A stretch of DNA of 64,000 bases, taken from assembly GCF_900167045.1 (NCBI RefSeq), contig NZ_FUXJ01000012.1, positions 57,768 through 121,767 of the forward strand. The letters are read 5' to 3'. The translations under genes were made by a program, and so were the position numbers. The stretch is from Legionella maceachernii. Lineage in GTDB: Bacteria; Pseudomonadota; Gammaproteobacteria; Legionellales; Legionellaceae. Under the pieces are notes generated by a model. The model saw only the letters and a program-made list of their open reading frames with translations, ran no database searches and was not told the DNA's origin. Below, in pieces: positions 38,954 through 47,724 of the stretch; position 1 is the first letter of the stretch; every line of letters starts with the position of its first letter.

Positions 38954-39911
38954 GAACAAAATTCGGGCCGCGCTCCCATTTTGTCTTAATCAGACCGATT
39001 TACCCATCGGCGATCAATACCGTGGAAAAGTAAGAGACTCTTATGATTTGGGCGAGCATATTTTATTGATTACGACAGATCGACTCACGGCTTTCGATAG
39101 GCATCTGGCACTTATCCCCTATAAAGGAGCAGTGCTCAATCTAACGAGTGCGTGGTGGTTTGAACAAACCACAAACTTAGTGCCTAATCACATTGTCGCC
39201 GTTCCCGATCCGAATGTGGTTGTGGCGAAAAAATGCCGCGTTTTTCCTATTGAATTTGTGGTAAGAGGCTACATTAGCGGAACCACAGGCACGTCTTTGT
39301 GGACGCAATACCAAAGCGGTGTGCGCAACTATTGTGGGATTACATTTCCTGAAGGATTAAAAAAGAATCAGCAACTTGAACAACCTGTTCTAACACCGAC
39401 AACTAAAGAAAAAATTCATGATCGTCCTATTTCTCCTGCCGAAATCATCTCCGAAGGTTGGATGAAGGAAGAAGATTGGTTAGAGGCAAGTAGTCTAGCC
39501 ATTCAATTGTATCAACGTGGTGTAGAACTTGCTCAAGAACATGGTTTGATTTTAGTGGATACCAAATATGAGTTTGGCCGCGATGCGAATGGAAGAATAG
39601 TGGTCGTGGATGAAATACACACACCGGATTCAAGCCGATATTGGCTAGCGGATAGCTATCAAGCCCGCATTGCTGAAGGCTTGGAACCTGAGAATATAGA
39701 TAAAGAATTTTTGCGATTGTGGTTTGCCAAAAACTGCGATCCTTATCACGATAAAGAGCTACCCCAAGCCCCAGAAAACCTCGTGGTGGAGTTGTCTTCG
39801 CGTTACATTCGACTCTACGAAAGAATCACGGGTAAGCCCTTTAGTTTTGCAGATCATGAGGAACCCGCAGAACAGCGCATCGCAAGGAATATTGCAAATT
39901 TTTTAAGGTAA
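38916..39911 (+). CDS. purC: SAICAR synthetase
   Basis: 332 residues from the ATG at 38916 (GGGA upstream). A TTG at 38904 is the alternative. It begins inside the end of purQ (38-base overlap). Blocks present: GKVRDSYDLGEHILLITTDRL with the ATP-binding loop, VRGYISGTTGTSLW, and LVDTKYEFG for substrate binding. The length places it in the longer, yeast-like PurC group. It joins aspartate to CAIR. Confidence 0.95.
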   Translation: MLTNTTSIHPQYENKIRAALPFCLNQTDLPIGDQYRGKVRDSYDLGEHILLITTDRLTAFDRHLALIPYKGAVLNLTSAWWFEQTTNLVPNHIVAVPDPNVVVAKKCRVFPIEFVVRGYISGTTGTSLWTQYQSGVRNYCGITFPEGLKKNQQLEQPVLTPTTKEKIHDRPISPAEIISEGWMKEEDWLEASSLAIQLYQRGVELAQEHGLILVDTKYEFGRDANGRIVVVDEIHTPDSSRYWLADSYQARIAEGLEPENIDKEFLRLWFAKNCDPYHDKELPQAPENLVVELSSRYIRLYERITGKPFSFADHEEPAEQRIARNIANFLR

Positions 39912-39918
39912 TTCAAAC

Positions 39919-41424
39919 ATGTGTGGGATAGTTGGTATTTACAGTCATGAACAAGTCGCCTATGAGCTCTATGAGAGCCTCATCCATTTGCAGCATCGAG
40001 GCCAAGACGCCGCGGGAGTGCTTACTTGTGATCAACGCTTCTACACCAAACATGGTTTGGGATTGGTACAAGAAATTTTCACACCCGAGAACATCTCAGC
40101 CCTTAAAGGCAACATTGGCGTGGGCCATGTGCGTTATCCGACTGCAGGTGGATATTCAGAATCTGATGTACAACCTTTATGGATAGGGAGCCCGCGAGGT
40201 ATTGCTCTTGCTCATAATGGTAATATTTCCAATTACCCTGAATTAGCTGATGAAATTCGTTTAAAACAGCATCGACACCTTAATTCTTCACTCGATTCCG
40301 AAGCGATTTTATTGATGCTTGCGGATCAATTATCAAACATCTCTTATGACAACGAAGATGAAGAAACCTTCTTTGAGTTGTTATGCAAGGGAGTTAACCA
40401 CATTTTTCAGCGAATGGAAGGAGCTTACTCCATCGTATCGGTCATTATCGGCAAAGGGCTCGTCGCTTTTCGCGACCCTCACGGGATACGTCCTTTGGTT
40501 TGGGGAACACGGGAAAACCCTGACGGAACAGTGGATACAATTTTTGCTTCTGAAACAACACCTTTTTACGCATTAGGCTTTAAACCGCAAGGTGATATTC
40601 AGCCTGGCGAAGTGGCCTATATTGATCTGTCCGGTAAACTTCATCGTCGGGTTGTAAAAACCGCTGAGTTTAGACCTTGCGTTTTTGAATACGTTTATTT
40701 CGCACGTCCTGATGCAACACTTAACAATGTGAGTGTTTACCGGGCCCGCTTACGCATGGGGCAAAACCTAGCCCAGCAATGGAAGAACAAATACCCGCAC
40801 TTAATTCCCGATGTTGTCATTCCGGCCCCTTCCACAGCGAATACCGCAGCACTTTCTTTCGCACATGAGCTGGGCGTGAGGTATTCTGAGGGATTATATA
40901 AAAATCCTTTTATCGGCCGCACGTTCATTATGCCTAATCAGAAAGCGCGTAGTCGAAGTATTCGTTACAAATTAACCCCTCAGCGCACCGAAATTCAAAA
41001 TAAAATTGTCATGATTGTGGATGACAGTATTGTTCGCGGCACGACTTCACGTGAAATTGTGAAAATGGTGAGAGAATTTGGGGCCAAAGAAATTTATTTT
41101 GCTTCCACTTCGCCCGCGTTGAAAAATCCTTGTTTTAGTGGCATTGATCTTCCTTCTCGAAAAGAATTGATTGCCGCGAATCAAACGGAAGAGGAAATTG
41201 CCGCTTACTTAGGTGTGGATGCATTAATGTATCAATCGCACGAGAATTTAATTGAAGCGGTCACTCGACGAGGACAACATCAAATTAAAAAGCCTTGTAT
41301 GGCCTGCATGGACGGTGATTATTTTTGCAATAAAATTACGACAGCAAGAATGCAGCAATTAGAGCAACACCGCCAAGAAGGTCGACTCGCTCATCTTGAA
41401 AATAAAGGGGACTTTGCTGAATGA
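39919..41424 (+). CDS. purF: Amidophosphoribosyltransferase
   Basis: 501 residues. Cys2 (MCGIVGIYSH) is the glutaminase nucleophile and no propeptide precedes it, as in E. coli PurF. PRPP-binding motif IVMIVDDSIVRGTTS lies at about 361-375. There are two C-terminal cysteine residues in CMACMDGDYFC, but no four-cysteine iron-sulfur layout is evident. First committed step of purine synthesis. AAGGT precedes the ATG. Confidence 0.96.
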   Translation: MCGIVGIYSHEQVAYELYESLIHLQHRGQDAAGVLTCDQRFYTKHGLGLVQEIFTPENISALKGNIGVGHVRYPTAGGYSESDVQPLWIGSPRGIALAHNGNISNYPELADEIRLKQHRHLNSSLDSEAILLMLADQLSNISYDNEDEETFFELLCKGVNHIFQRMEGAYSIVSVIIGKGLVAFRDPHGIRPLVWGTRENPDGTVDTIFASETTPFYALGFKPQGDIQPGEVAYIDLSGKLHRRVVKTAEFRPCVFEYVYFARPDATLNNVSVYRARLRMGQNLAQQWKNKYPHLIPDVVIPAPSTANTAALSFAHELGVRYSEGLYKNPFIGRTFIMPNQKARSRSIRYKLTPQRTEIQNKIVMIVDDSIVRGTTSREIVKMVREFGAKEIYFASTSPALKNPCFSGIDLPSRKELIAANQTEEEIAAYLGVDALMYQSHENLIEAVTRRGQHQIKKPCMACMDGDYFCNKITTARMQQLEQHRQEGRLAHLENKGDFAE

Positions 41425-42737
41425 AAATTCTGGTGATTGGCTCAGGCGCACGCGAGCATGCAATGATTAAAGCGTTAAACCGCTCACCGCAAACCACTTC
41501 CTTGTACTGCTATGGCACAACGGTAAATCCGGGAATAAAGCAATTCACCACAGACTATCGTGCCGGGGATATCACTGACTGCAGTGCAGTGCTCGCAATG
41601 GCTAAAGTATGGGATATTGAACTAGCCATTATCGGTCCAGAAGCACCACTTGAAAAAGGGATGGCGGACCAATTATGGCAAGCAGGCATACCGGTTATCG
41701 GCCCTAAAAAAGCGTTAGCTCAAATTGAGACCTCTAAAGAATTTGCACGAGACCTAATGCAAAAGTATCAAATTGCTGGATTACCTCGCTACCAAAAATT
41801 TGCAAGCTTGAACAACATAGAAGCTTTTCTTCATCAACTGGGCGAGGGTAACTATGTCATCAAAGCGAATGGATTGATGGGAGGAAAAGGCGTAAAAGTC
41901 GCCGGTGAGCACCTTCACTCTATCGCCGAAGCAAAGGCTTTTTGCGCAGAAATTCTGGCAAAGCATCAAACCTTCATTATCGAAGAAAAACTTGTTGGGC
42001 AAGAATTCTCCTTTATGTGTTTCGCGGATGGAAATCAGTTAATACCCATGCCATTAGTCCAAGATCACAAGCGAGCTTATAACGGGGACTTAGGGCCTAA
42101 TACTGGCGGGATGGGGAGCTACTCCGACACCAATCACGCCTTGCCATTTTTAACTCCTCAGGAAATCGAAGAAGCATTAGCTATTAACAACGCTGTTTTC
42201 CAGGCTTTAACGACAGAATGCCATGAAAACTATATAGGCATTTTATATGGCAGCTTTATTGCAACTAAGAAGGGCGTTTTTGTCATCGAATTTAATGCTC
42301 GATTCGGTGATCCAGAGGCATTAAACGTTTTATCCATTTTAGAATCTGATTTTCTTGCTATTTGTAAGGCAATAGTCAATGGCAACTTAACACAAGACCT
42401 GGTCAAATTCGCTAATCAAGCAACCGTGTGTAAATACGCTGTTCCCGAAGGTTACCCTGATAGCCCTAAGAAAAATTTCCCTGTCAATTTCTCAAAAATA
42501 AGCTGTCAATCCCATTTATACCTTGCTTCTGTTGATGAAATCGATCATCAACTCCTCGCCGCAGGTTCACGCACAGCTGCTTATGTGGGTGTTGCTGATA
42601 CTCTTTTTGAAGCCGAAAAACGTGCTGAAAAAGAAATTACTCAGATAGAAGGATCTTTGTTTCATCGTGAAGATATTGGCACAAAACAATTAATTCAGCA
42701 GCGAATAGACAACATGTCAAGGATAAGATCCTCATGA
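41421..42737 (+). CDS. purD: Phosphoribosylamine-glycine ligase
   Basis: 438 residues. MKILVIGSGAREHAM is the N-terminal Rossmann block. The ATP-grasp domain reads YVIKANGLMGGKGVKVA and later EFNARFGDPE, with metal-binding Glu and Asn. PIVQDHKRAY-type PLVQDHKRAYNGDLGPNTGG is the substrate loop. It overlaps purF and purN by four bases each (ATGA), indicating one transcript. Confidence 0.96.
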   Translation: MKILVIGSGAREHAMIKALNRSPQTTSLYCYGTTVNPGIKQFTTDYRAGDITDCSAVLAMAKVWDIELAIIGPEAPLEKGMADQLWQAGIPVIGPKKALAQIETSKEFARDLMQKYQIAGLPRYQKFASLNNIEAFLHQLGEGNYVIKANGLMGGKGVKVAGEHLHSIAEAKAFCAEILAKHQTFIIEEKLVGQEFSFMCFADGNQLIPMPLVQDHKRAYNGDLGPNTGGMGSYSDTNHALPFLTPQEIEEALAINNAVFQALTTECHENYIGILYGSFIATKKGVFVIEFNARFGDPEALNVLSILESDFLAICKAIVNGNLTQDLVKFANQATVCKYAVPEGYPDSPKKNFPVNFSKISCQSHLYLASVDEIDHQLLAAGSRTAAYVGVADTLFEAEKRAEKEITQIEGSLFHREDIGTKQLIQQRIDNMSRIRSS

Positions 42738-43330
42738 TTCGCCTCGCTGTGTTAGGGTCAACCCGAGGGACTAATCTTAATGCCCTCGTTGAAGCAATTA
42801 GTAATCAAGAATTATCCGCTTCAATCGAACTTGTTATCAGTAACAAAGCTGATGCATTTATTTTAGAACGAGCAAAACAATTTGGTATTAACTCGTTATT
42901 TGTTAATCCGCAAGGTTTAAGCCGGGAAGATTTTGATAGCCACCTATCCAGCACGCTGAAAGAACATAAGATTGAACTGATTGTTTTAATAGGATACATG
43001 CGCATTTTATCAGCCTCATTCGTTGCGGCATGGAAAGAGAAAATCATTAATATTCATCCGTCTCTTTTACCCGCTTATTCGGGATTAATGAATCTGGACG
43101 TTCATCAAGCTGTTCTCAAAGCACGCGAGACCGAAACAGGATGTACTGTGCACTTTGTCACTGAAGAAGTGGATGCAGGGCCTATTATCTTACAGAAAAA
43201 ATGCCCAGTTTTTACAGAAGACTCGCCTGAAATTTTGCGCGATCGAGTACAACAACTTGAAGGAAAAACACTGGTTGAGGCTATAAACAAACTCCTTGCT
43301 TCGGGGATACTTTCATGTCAAAAAACCTAG
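42734..43330 (+). CDS. purN: Phosphoribosylglycinamide formyltransferase (PurN type)
   Basis: 198 residues. The formyl-transfer motif INIHPSLLPAYSG (Asn, His) and TGCTVHFVTEEVDAGPII (catalytic Asp) are present. ITDS-like LGSTRGTNL opens the phosphate-binding loop. It uses 10-formyl-tetrahydrofolate, not formate, so purT is not required. It lies next to last in the operon. purH, purE/K, purB and purA are not in this window. Confidence 0.94.
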   Translation: MIRLAVLGSTRGTNLNALVEAISNQELSASIELVISNKADAFILERAKQFGINSLFVNPQGLSREDFDSHLSSTLKEHKIELIVLIGYMRILSASFVAAWKEKIINIHPSLLPAYSGLMNLDVHQAVLKARETETGCTVHFVTEEVDAGPIILQKKCPVFTEDSPEILRDRVQQLEGKTLVEAINKLLASGILSCQKT

Positions 43331-43833
43331 AGTGCCAACTTATCCCAGCAACAAGCAATGATTACTTCACTCTACAAAATCTTGCCCGATTTTACGTGTA
43401 TGATATGTCACGTTATTGTGGGTTTTTACCCCATTGGGAATGCCCGGAAAATGGCTTGTATGAAGCTTATGATTTTGAAAGCTATTTTATTGAAAGTCAT
43501 CGCTATCCCTTTCTTGTTCGAGTAAATCATGAATTAGCAGGTTTTGTTTTAGTCAACAAAATGGGCTTAACAGCGGATACCGATTGGAATATAGCTGAGT
43601 TTTTTATCACTGCGAAATTTCAACACCGAGGAATAGGACAAAAAATTGCCAATCAATTATGGCAACAATACCCTGGTAAATGGCAAGTTTCGGTGCTACC
43701 TCAAAATGAACGAGGACTGCAATTTTGGCGAAAAGCAATTAGCGAATTTACAAAAAACCAATTTAGCGAAACAACTCAAAAAGTCGGTTATGATCCCGAT
43801 AATCCCCGCGTTATTTTTAATTTTGCCACTTAA
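43315..43833 (+). CDS. GNAT acetyltransferase, end of the purine operon
   Basis: 172 residues. The GNAT acetyl-CoA loop is QHRGIGQKIANQLW (R-x-x-G-I-G) after the beta-4 strand IAEFFITAKF. The C-terminal LPQNERGLQFWRK is the usual motif B. The ATG lies inside the end of purN (16-base overlap), so it is translated with the operon, but a purine role is not implied. Acceptor unknown. Confidence 0.8.
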   Translation: MSKNLECQLIPATSNDYFTLQNLARFYVYDMSRYCGFLPHWECPENGLYEAYDFESYFIESHRYPFLVRVNHELAGFVLVNKMGLTADTDWNIAEFFITAKFQHRGIGQKIANQLWQQYPGKWQVSVLPQNERGLQFWRKAISEFTKNQFSETTQKVGYDPDNPRVIFNFAT

Positions 43834-43913
43834 AAAAGCCATGAGTTAACCTGGCCAACATTTAAAAATAGCGCACGGTTCTCCAAGCCTCTTTTTATCA
43901 ATTAAGGAAAGAG

Positions 43914-43943
43914 TTGTTGCGCCCTCTCAAAAAAGGCTATATT
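43914..43943 (+). promoter_or_regulatory. Possible promoter of the dsbB unit
   Basis: TTGTTG (43914-43919), 18-bp spacer, TATATT (43938-43943). Predicted start near 43950. It would give the small membrane protein, DsbB-like and Rap1a-like genes a transcript separate from the purine operon. Confidence 0.4.
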
Positions 43944-43988
43944 TTAAACGAGCTCAGATCATAAGATTATTAAATCGGATTCTCACCA

Positions 43989-44138
43989 ATGATAGCACTT
44001 CTGTATCTACTTTACTGGCTCGTCGGTTTACAAATTATTTTTAAGCCCAACCGCTTTTTAAAAATTCAATTCTTATCATGCCTTCTACTGACATTATTTT
44101 GCTTTGATTTTCACAGTCATTTGGTGATCCATGATTAA
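43989..44138 (+). CDS. 49-residue membrane protein upstream of dsbB
   Basis: Short frame with two hydrophobic stretches (ALLYLLYWLVGLQIIF and IQFLSCLLLTLFCF) and a basic loop KPNRF between them, as in a small inner-membrane hairpin. Its stop overlaps the dsbB ATG by eight bases, so translational coupling is likely. The ribosome binding site is weak. No family recognised; it might regulate or stabilise the DsbB-like protein. Confidence 0.4.
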   Translation: MIALLYLLYWLVGLQIIFKPNRFLKIQFLSCLLLTLFCFDFHSHLVIHD

Positions 44139-44682
44139 CCAAAATAAATTTCATTTTTGGGGAAATGCGCTCGGGTTATTAATCATTTGTCTCATCCTCA
44201 TGATTGCCTTTTATGAGCAATTAGTCGCTCACCAATTGCCTTGCCCCCTCTGTTTATTGCAGCGTCTCTGTTTTATCGGTGTGGGTCTCGGGGTAAGTAT
44301 GAATTTAAAATTCGGTATTAAGATTGCTCATTATGGTCTAATGATTCTTTCTGCCTTACTAGGGTTTGCCATTGCGTTGCGGCAGGTATTTTTGCATGTC
44401 TTACCTGGCGATTTGGGCTATGGTTCGCCTCTGCTTGGCTTGCACCTGTATACTTGGGCCGCACTCAGCTTTGGTATTGTTATTGGTTTAATTGCCTTTG
44501 CTCTTTTGTTTGAGCGAGGCTTTACTGTGAAAAACCTTTCGCTGAATTATTGGCATTACTTCTTGATGTGCTTTTTTCTTATCTTGATTCTTGCTAACGG
44601 AATCAGTACATTTCTAGAATGTGGTCCTTTTATATGCAAAGATAATCCGATCCATTACTATTTATTGGAATCAACAGGCTAG
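44131..44682 (+). CDS. dsbB: DsbB-like disulfide oxidase with displaced second cysteine pair
   Basis: 183 residues. Cys38-Pro-Leu-Cys41 followed by LLQR is the DsbB redox centre at the start of membrane segment 2. The second periplasmic loop (about 88-105, between segments 3 and 4) has no cysteine, unlike E. coli Cys104/Cys130. There is a fifth segment (about 141-160) and then LECGPFIC with Cys164 and Cys169. With the N-terminus inside, that tail is periplasmic, so a second pair exists but in a new place. It reoxidises DsbA-type proteins using quinone. Confidence 0.8.
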   Translation: MINQNKFHFWGNALGLLIICLILMIAFYEQLVAHQLPCPLCLLQRLCFIGVGLGVSMNLKFGIKIAHYGLMILSALLGFAIALRQVFLHVLPGDLGYGSPLLGLHLYTWAALSFGIVIGLIAFALLFERGFTVKNLSLNYWHYFLMCFFLILILANGISTFLECGPFICKDNPIHYYLLESTG

Positions 44683-44691
44683 GAAACAACA

Positions 44692-45135
44692 ATGCGCTCG
44701 CTCATTTTTTCATTTACTCTTTTAAGTTCTTTATACGCACAGGCGGATACCATCGATAATTACATGAATATTTCCAATAACATCCCCCAGATGGAAATGA
44801 AAGCTGATCCACAATCCCAAGCTTGGGCTCGATCAGCGCGGAATGTGTTAACTATCACGAGTGAAAGCATCGCTGAAACACTAATCCAAGCCAATGATCT
44901 TGCTAAAAATCAAGGCAAACCGCTTTTTTGCCTTCCCGCTAATGTCAACTTAGATGCAGCGACTTTAAATTCGCTTATTCTTCAGACCTACAAAGAAATC
45001 CCCAGCCAACAAAGCGATAAAAATAAAATGACCGTTTCTCAAATTGCCTGGCTCGGTGTCACTAAAAATTATCCGTGTCAACAAAATAAACCCTCTCCAC
45101 AAATGCAGCATATGAGTGAATTATTAAGTCATTAA
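44692..45135 (+). CDS. Periplasmic Rap1a/Tai-like small protein
   Basis: 147 residues. Signal peptide (LIFSFTLLSSLYAQA, then DTIDN). Two cysteines, Cys80 in PLFCLPANV and Cys119 in KNYPCQQ, bracket a helical region (TLNSLILQTYKEIP). This is the layout of Rap1a/Tai-family periplasmic proteins, in which they form a disulfide. Some family members are immunity proteins to amidase toxins and many are of unknown role. It follows dsbB by nine bases, so probably the same transcript. Family assignment is tentative. Confidence 0.5.
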   Translation: MRSLIFSFTLLSSLYAQADTIDNYMNISNNIPQMEMKADPQSQAWARSARNVLTITSESIAETLIQANDLAKNQGKPLFCLPANVNLDAATLNSLILQTYKEIPSQQSDKNKMTVSQIAWLGVTKNYPCQQNKPSPQMQHMSELLSH

Positions 45136-45168
45136 CAATGGTAAAATCAGAAGCAAATTGTGGTTTTT

Positions 45169-45197
45169 TTGACAGAAAAAGAATTTCTGATTAAAAT
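45169..45197 (+). promoter_or_regulatory. Strong sigma70 promoter
   Basis: Perfect TTGACA (45169-45174), 17-bp spacer, TAAAAT (45192-45197). Start near 45204, about 20 bases before the ATG of the clan-CE protease-like gene. It sits between an inverted repeat, AATCAGAA at about 45146 and TTCTGATT at about 45185, which could be an operator. Confidence 0.65.
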
Positions 45198-45224
45198 GCA
45201 TTTACTATTCTTCTCATTACAACC

Positions 45225-46235
45225 ATGGCCACTTTACTCCAGTTCATGCAAAATCATCTCGCTATAGGTTTGCATGATACTTTTGCAGAGGATATTGGAA
45301 CCGTAACCGCGGAAGAAGCACTAAGTAATGCATTCATTAAACTGCATACGGCCTTAACCCCCCATCACTACCTCAAATCACCAGTGGTTTTTAGTGCTGA
45401 CTCTTTTGATGAAACCTTAATTGGCTTATTAGAATCCCAAGAGGATAAATTTGCTGAGCAAATCGTTTTAAATCTGGGTAATCCACATGCAAAAATTTGC
45501 CATATGCGCCACTATACGACCGAAAAAGGCTCACACTGGCATGCCTTATTTGCTCAACTTGACGAGACAGGGGAAATTCAAAAGATAACCCTAACTGATT
45601 CACGTACCCTTACTTCCCAAGGAATTACGGCCTCTAGAGATATCCAACTCAATCCTTTTTTACAAGCTCAGAGAAAGAAAATTGAGTTTATTCCAGGATT
45701 GCAGCAACCTTCTAAAACACCCATTTGCTGGATATATAGTTTAGCCAATTTAGCCTCGCTTGCTAGTACTGGAAGAGTATATGAGCCACAGCAAGGAGGC
45801 GATCTGGGAGAAGAACTAAGCCAATTCTTGAAACAAGAGCCCCCACTGCGAACACAAGCCAAAGCCTCTGCAAAATCGAGCAAACCCATAAACAGTACCA
45901 CTTTTTTTTATCAGCCATCAACAAGCATTCCCCCCACCATAGAAGAGGAAACTCAGTTTTTTATCGATAACACTCATTCGCTGCAAAAGAAAAAAAGCAG
46001 TTCTTTAAACGTGATTGGTGGCAGTTTATTGTTATTTGGCGCTGGCACCCTAGTGGCAGGTGGCTTGGTCTTGACCGCAGCCTTAGCCATTAGCATCCCC
46101 CTCGGATTTTCTCTCATCGCACTCGGTCTCATTTTAACACTGACTGGTGCTATAGTACTGACCGCAGGCTGTATCAAGAAAGCAGAAGTGGTTGAGGAAT
46201 CGACCCTCACGATGTTGAATGGATACTGCGCTTAA
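45225..46235 (+). CDS. Predicted clan-CE cysteine protease/acetyltransferase with C-terminal membrane hairpin; effector candidate
   Basis: 336 residues. A clan-CE triad can be placed: His104 (SHWHALF), Asp125 (LTDSR), Gln161 and Cys168 (TPICWIYSLANLA). Spacings are 21 and 43 residues, close to YopJ (His109, Glu128, Cys172), and Cys168 context C-W-I-Y-S-L-A mirrors YopJ C-G-I-F-S-F-A. HW before the acid and a DS pair also recall ULP/SENP enzymes. Gly after the Cys is replaced by Trp. Residues about 261-317 are two or three hydrophobic segments with basic flanks, expected to anchor it in a membrane. The linker (200-255) is Ser/Pro/Lys-rich. It has its own strong promoter and no signal peptide. 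Confidence 0.5.
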   Translation: MATLLQFMQNHLAIGLHDTFAEDIGTVTAEEALSNAFIKLHTALTPHHYLKSPVVFSADSFDETLIGLLESQEDKFAEQIVLNLGNPHAKICHMRHYTTEKGSHWHALFAQLDETGEIQKITLTDSRTLTSQGITASRDIQLNPFLQAQRKKIEFIPGLQQPSKTPICWIYSLANLASLASTGRVYEPQQGGDLGEELSQFLKQEPPLRTQAKASAKSSKPINSTTFFYQPSTSIPPTIEEETQFFIDNTHSLQKKKSSSLNVIGGSLLLFGAGTLVAGGLVLTAALAISIPLGFSLIALGLILTLTGAIVLTAGCIKKAEVVEESTLTMLNGYCA

Positions 46236-46244
46236 AGCGCAGTA
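46224..46244. terminator. 9-bp perfect hairpin over a stop codon
   Basis: TACTGCGCT (46224-46232), loop TAA, AGCGCAGTA (46236-46244). The stem includes the last codons and stop of the preceding gene. No T-run follows, so it may stabilise the 3' end rather than terminate alone. Confidence 0.4.
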
Positions 46245-46279
46245 CATGGTCCAATTCGCGATTTCTTAATGGCTGCTCA

Positions 46280-46621
46280 CTAATTACTAAACTCTTCAAA
46301 TGCCTCCAAAGCTTCTGCAGCATACATCAGTGAAGGTCCGCCCCCCATATACACAGCCATTGCCAAGGTTTCCATTAATTCTTCACGACTGGCTTGTAAT
46401 TTGACCAACGTTTGAGAGTGAAAGCCAATGCAGCCTGGGCAATGATTTGCAACGGCTAAAGCCATCGCGATGAGTTCCTTAGTCTTTTTATCAAGCGCTC
46501 CGTCTTTTGTGGCAGCCTGCGCTAGTGAGGAAAATCCTGCCATGACCTCCGGCATTTCTTTGCGCATCTTTGCGAGTTGCACGCTAATTCCTTTAGTGAC
46601 TTCATTGAATTTATTCGACAT
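46280..46621 (-). CDS. AhpD-like carboxymuconolactone decarboxylase family protein
   Basis: 113 residues, one CMD domain. The redox motif is NHCPGCIGFHSQ (CxxC plus His), with the AMALAVA helix before it and ELMETLAMAVYMGGGPS after. This is the alkylhydroperoxidase-D-like group, which reduces peroxides or peroxiredoxin partners. AAGGGAG precedes the ATG at 46621. No partner ahpC nearby. Confidence 0.85.
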   Translation of the reverse strand: MSNKFNEVTKGISVQLAKMRKEMPEVMAGFSSLAQAATKDGALDKKTKELIAMALAVANHCPGCIGFHSQTLVKLQASREELMETLAMAVYMGGGPSLMYAAEALEAFEEFSN

Positions 46622-46732
46622 GTATTCGACTCCCTTGAGTTAGTATTCGCATGAATTTATATCACGAAATTCTCCTCGGCTGTAGCATGTCCCGATGTGA
46701 ATGCGTGACTTGTTCAATTTGACAATCTTGCG

Positions 46733-47719
46733 TTAACTCAATTCAAAAGAATGGGGGACTGATGAATACTCACTCTCTTCCCGCGAAACACGTTGATAAA
46801 ATAAAAGGGAGCTAATCTTGTCCAGCTTAAGTTTATTGGATTGAAGCGATTCTGATCGCCAGTCCTGATACAGCTCGGAAGGCTTAGAAACCTTAGTCGG
46901 AAGTGGTTCAACCTTTTCCTTTTGTTTGTCCAAATTCATTTCAGCATCGAAATGGTCATTAATGTGTTTAAAATTTTTATAAAGTTGTATTTTCTGAGTT
47001 TTTTCGCTGTTTGAATAAACGGATAAAACTGCCCCACAAACTCCCAAAACAAATGCCGCACAAAGAATTGCAACACCTAAAAAAGGGATTGCACTAAGGC
47101 CTGAGATTAATCCCAAACCGGCAAACACGCCCATAACCCCTGCACTACATCCTGCAACAGCACCAAACACTCCTACAAAATTAAGGAACGCTCCCTCCAG
47201 TAATTCACGCATGGAAGGCACAGCACTATTTTCTTTGAAATCAGCGGAATTAATAAACGCTTTAATTATTTCCTCTGCCTCTTCTTTCTTTTCAATGGCT
47301 GTATATTGATGATAATTGTAAAAGAAATCGTTCTGGTTATTCTTTATAAACTCAAGAAACAGCGCTTGAATGGTCATCTTTTCGCCAGCTCCTTCACAAT
47401 CGATCTGCCTTAGGTAACTAGAAAAATCAAGCTGAGTAGCTTCTTCTATATAGCAACGGTATAACCTCTCCATAAAGTTAAGCAAATGGGTATTCAATTT
47501 CTTATTTAACCGCATTTCTTCAAGTTTATTTTTTTTATAGGATAGATAAAAAACAGGGATACCCACAATGAGAAATAAGCCGCAGCAAATAGAACCTAAA
47601 CTAACCATTGCGACGCCGCCTATTCCTAAACTTAAAGCCGATGAAAGAATACCAAATAAAGGCCAAGCTACACCGGCACCTGTTCCAATCGCATCAAACG
47701 CGGGTTTAAATACTGACAT
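46733..47719 (-). CDS. Protein with two membrane hairpins, co-transcribed with licD; effector candidate
   Basis: 328 residues. Two long Gly/Ala-rich hydrophobic regions lie at about 13-60 and 168-234, each long enough to cross a membrane twice. Between them is a helical soluble part with acidic patches (KKEEAEEIIKAF). The C-terminus is Glu/Ser-rich then hydrophobic (SREESEYSSVPHSFELS), the type of tail seen on many Dot/Icm substrates. It starts five bases after the licD stop. I recognise no enzymatic motif. Confidence 0.5.
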   Translation of the reverse strand: MSVFKPAFDAIGTGAGVAWPLFGILSSALSLGIGGVAMVSLGSICCGLFLIVGIPVFYLSYKKNKLEEMRLNKKLNTHLLNFMERLYRCYIEEATQLDFSSYLRQIDCEGAGEKMTIQALFLEFIKNNQNDFFYNYHQYTAIEKKEEAEEIIKAFINSADFKENSAVPSMRELLEGAFLNFVGVFGAVAGCSAGVMGVFAGLGLISGLSAIPFLGVAILCAAFVLGVCGAVLSVYSNSEKTQKIQLYKNFKHINDHFDAEMNLDKQKEKVEPLPTKVSKPSELYQDWRSESLQSNKLKLDKISSLLFYQRVSREESEYSSVPHSFELS

Positions 47720-47724
47720 ATCGT

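Noticed and set aside
36633..43833. Separate purS or purH gene in the purine operon
   Set aside because: Every gap is a few bases or an overlap; no extra frame of suitable size exists.
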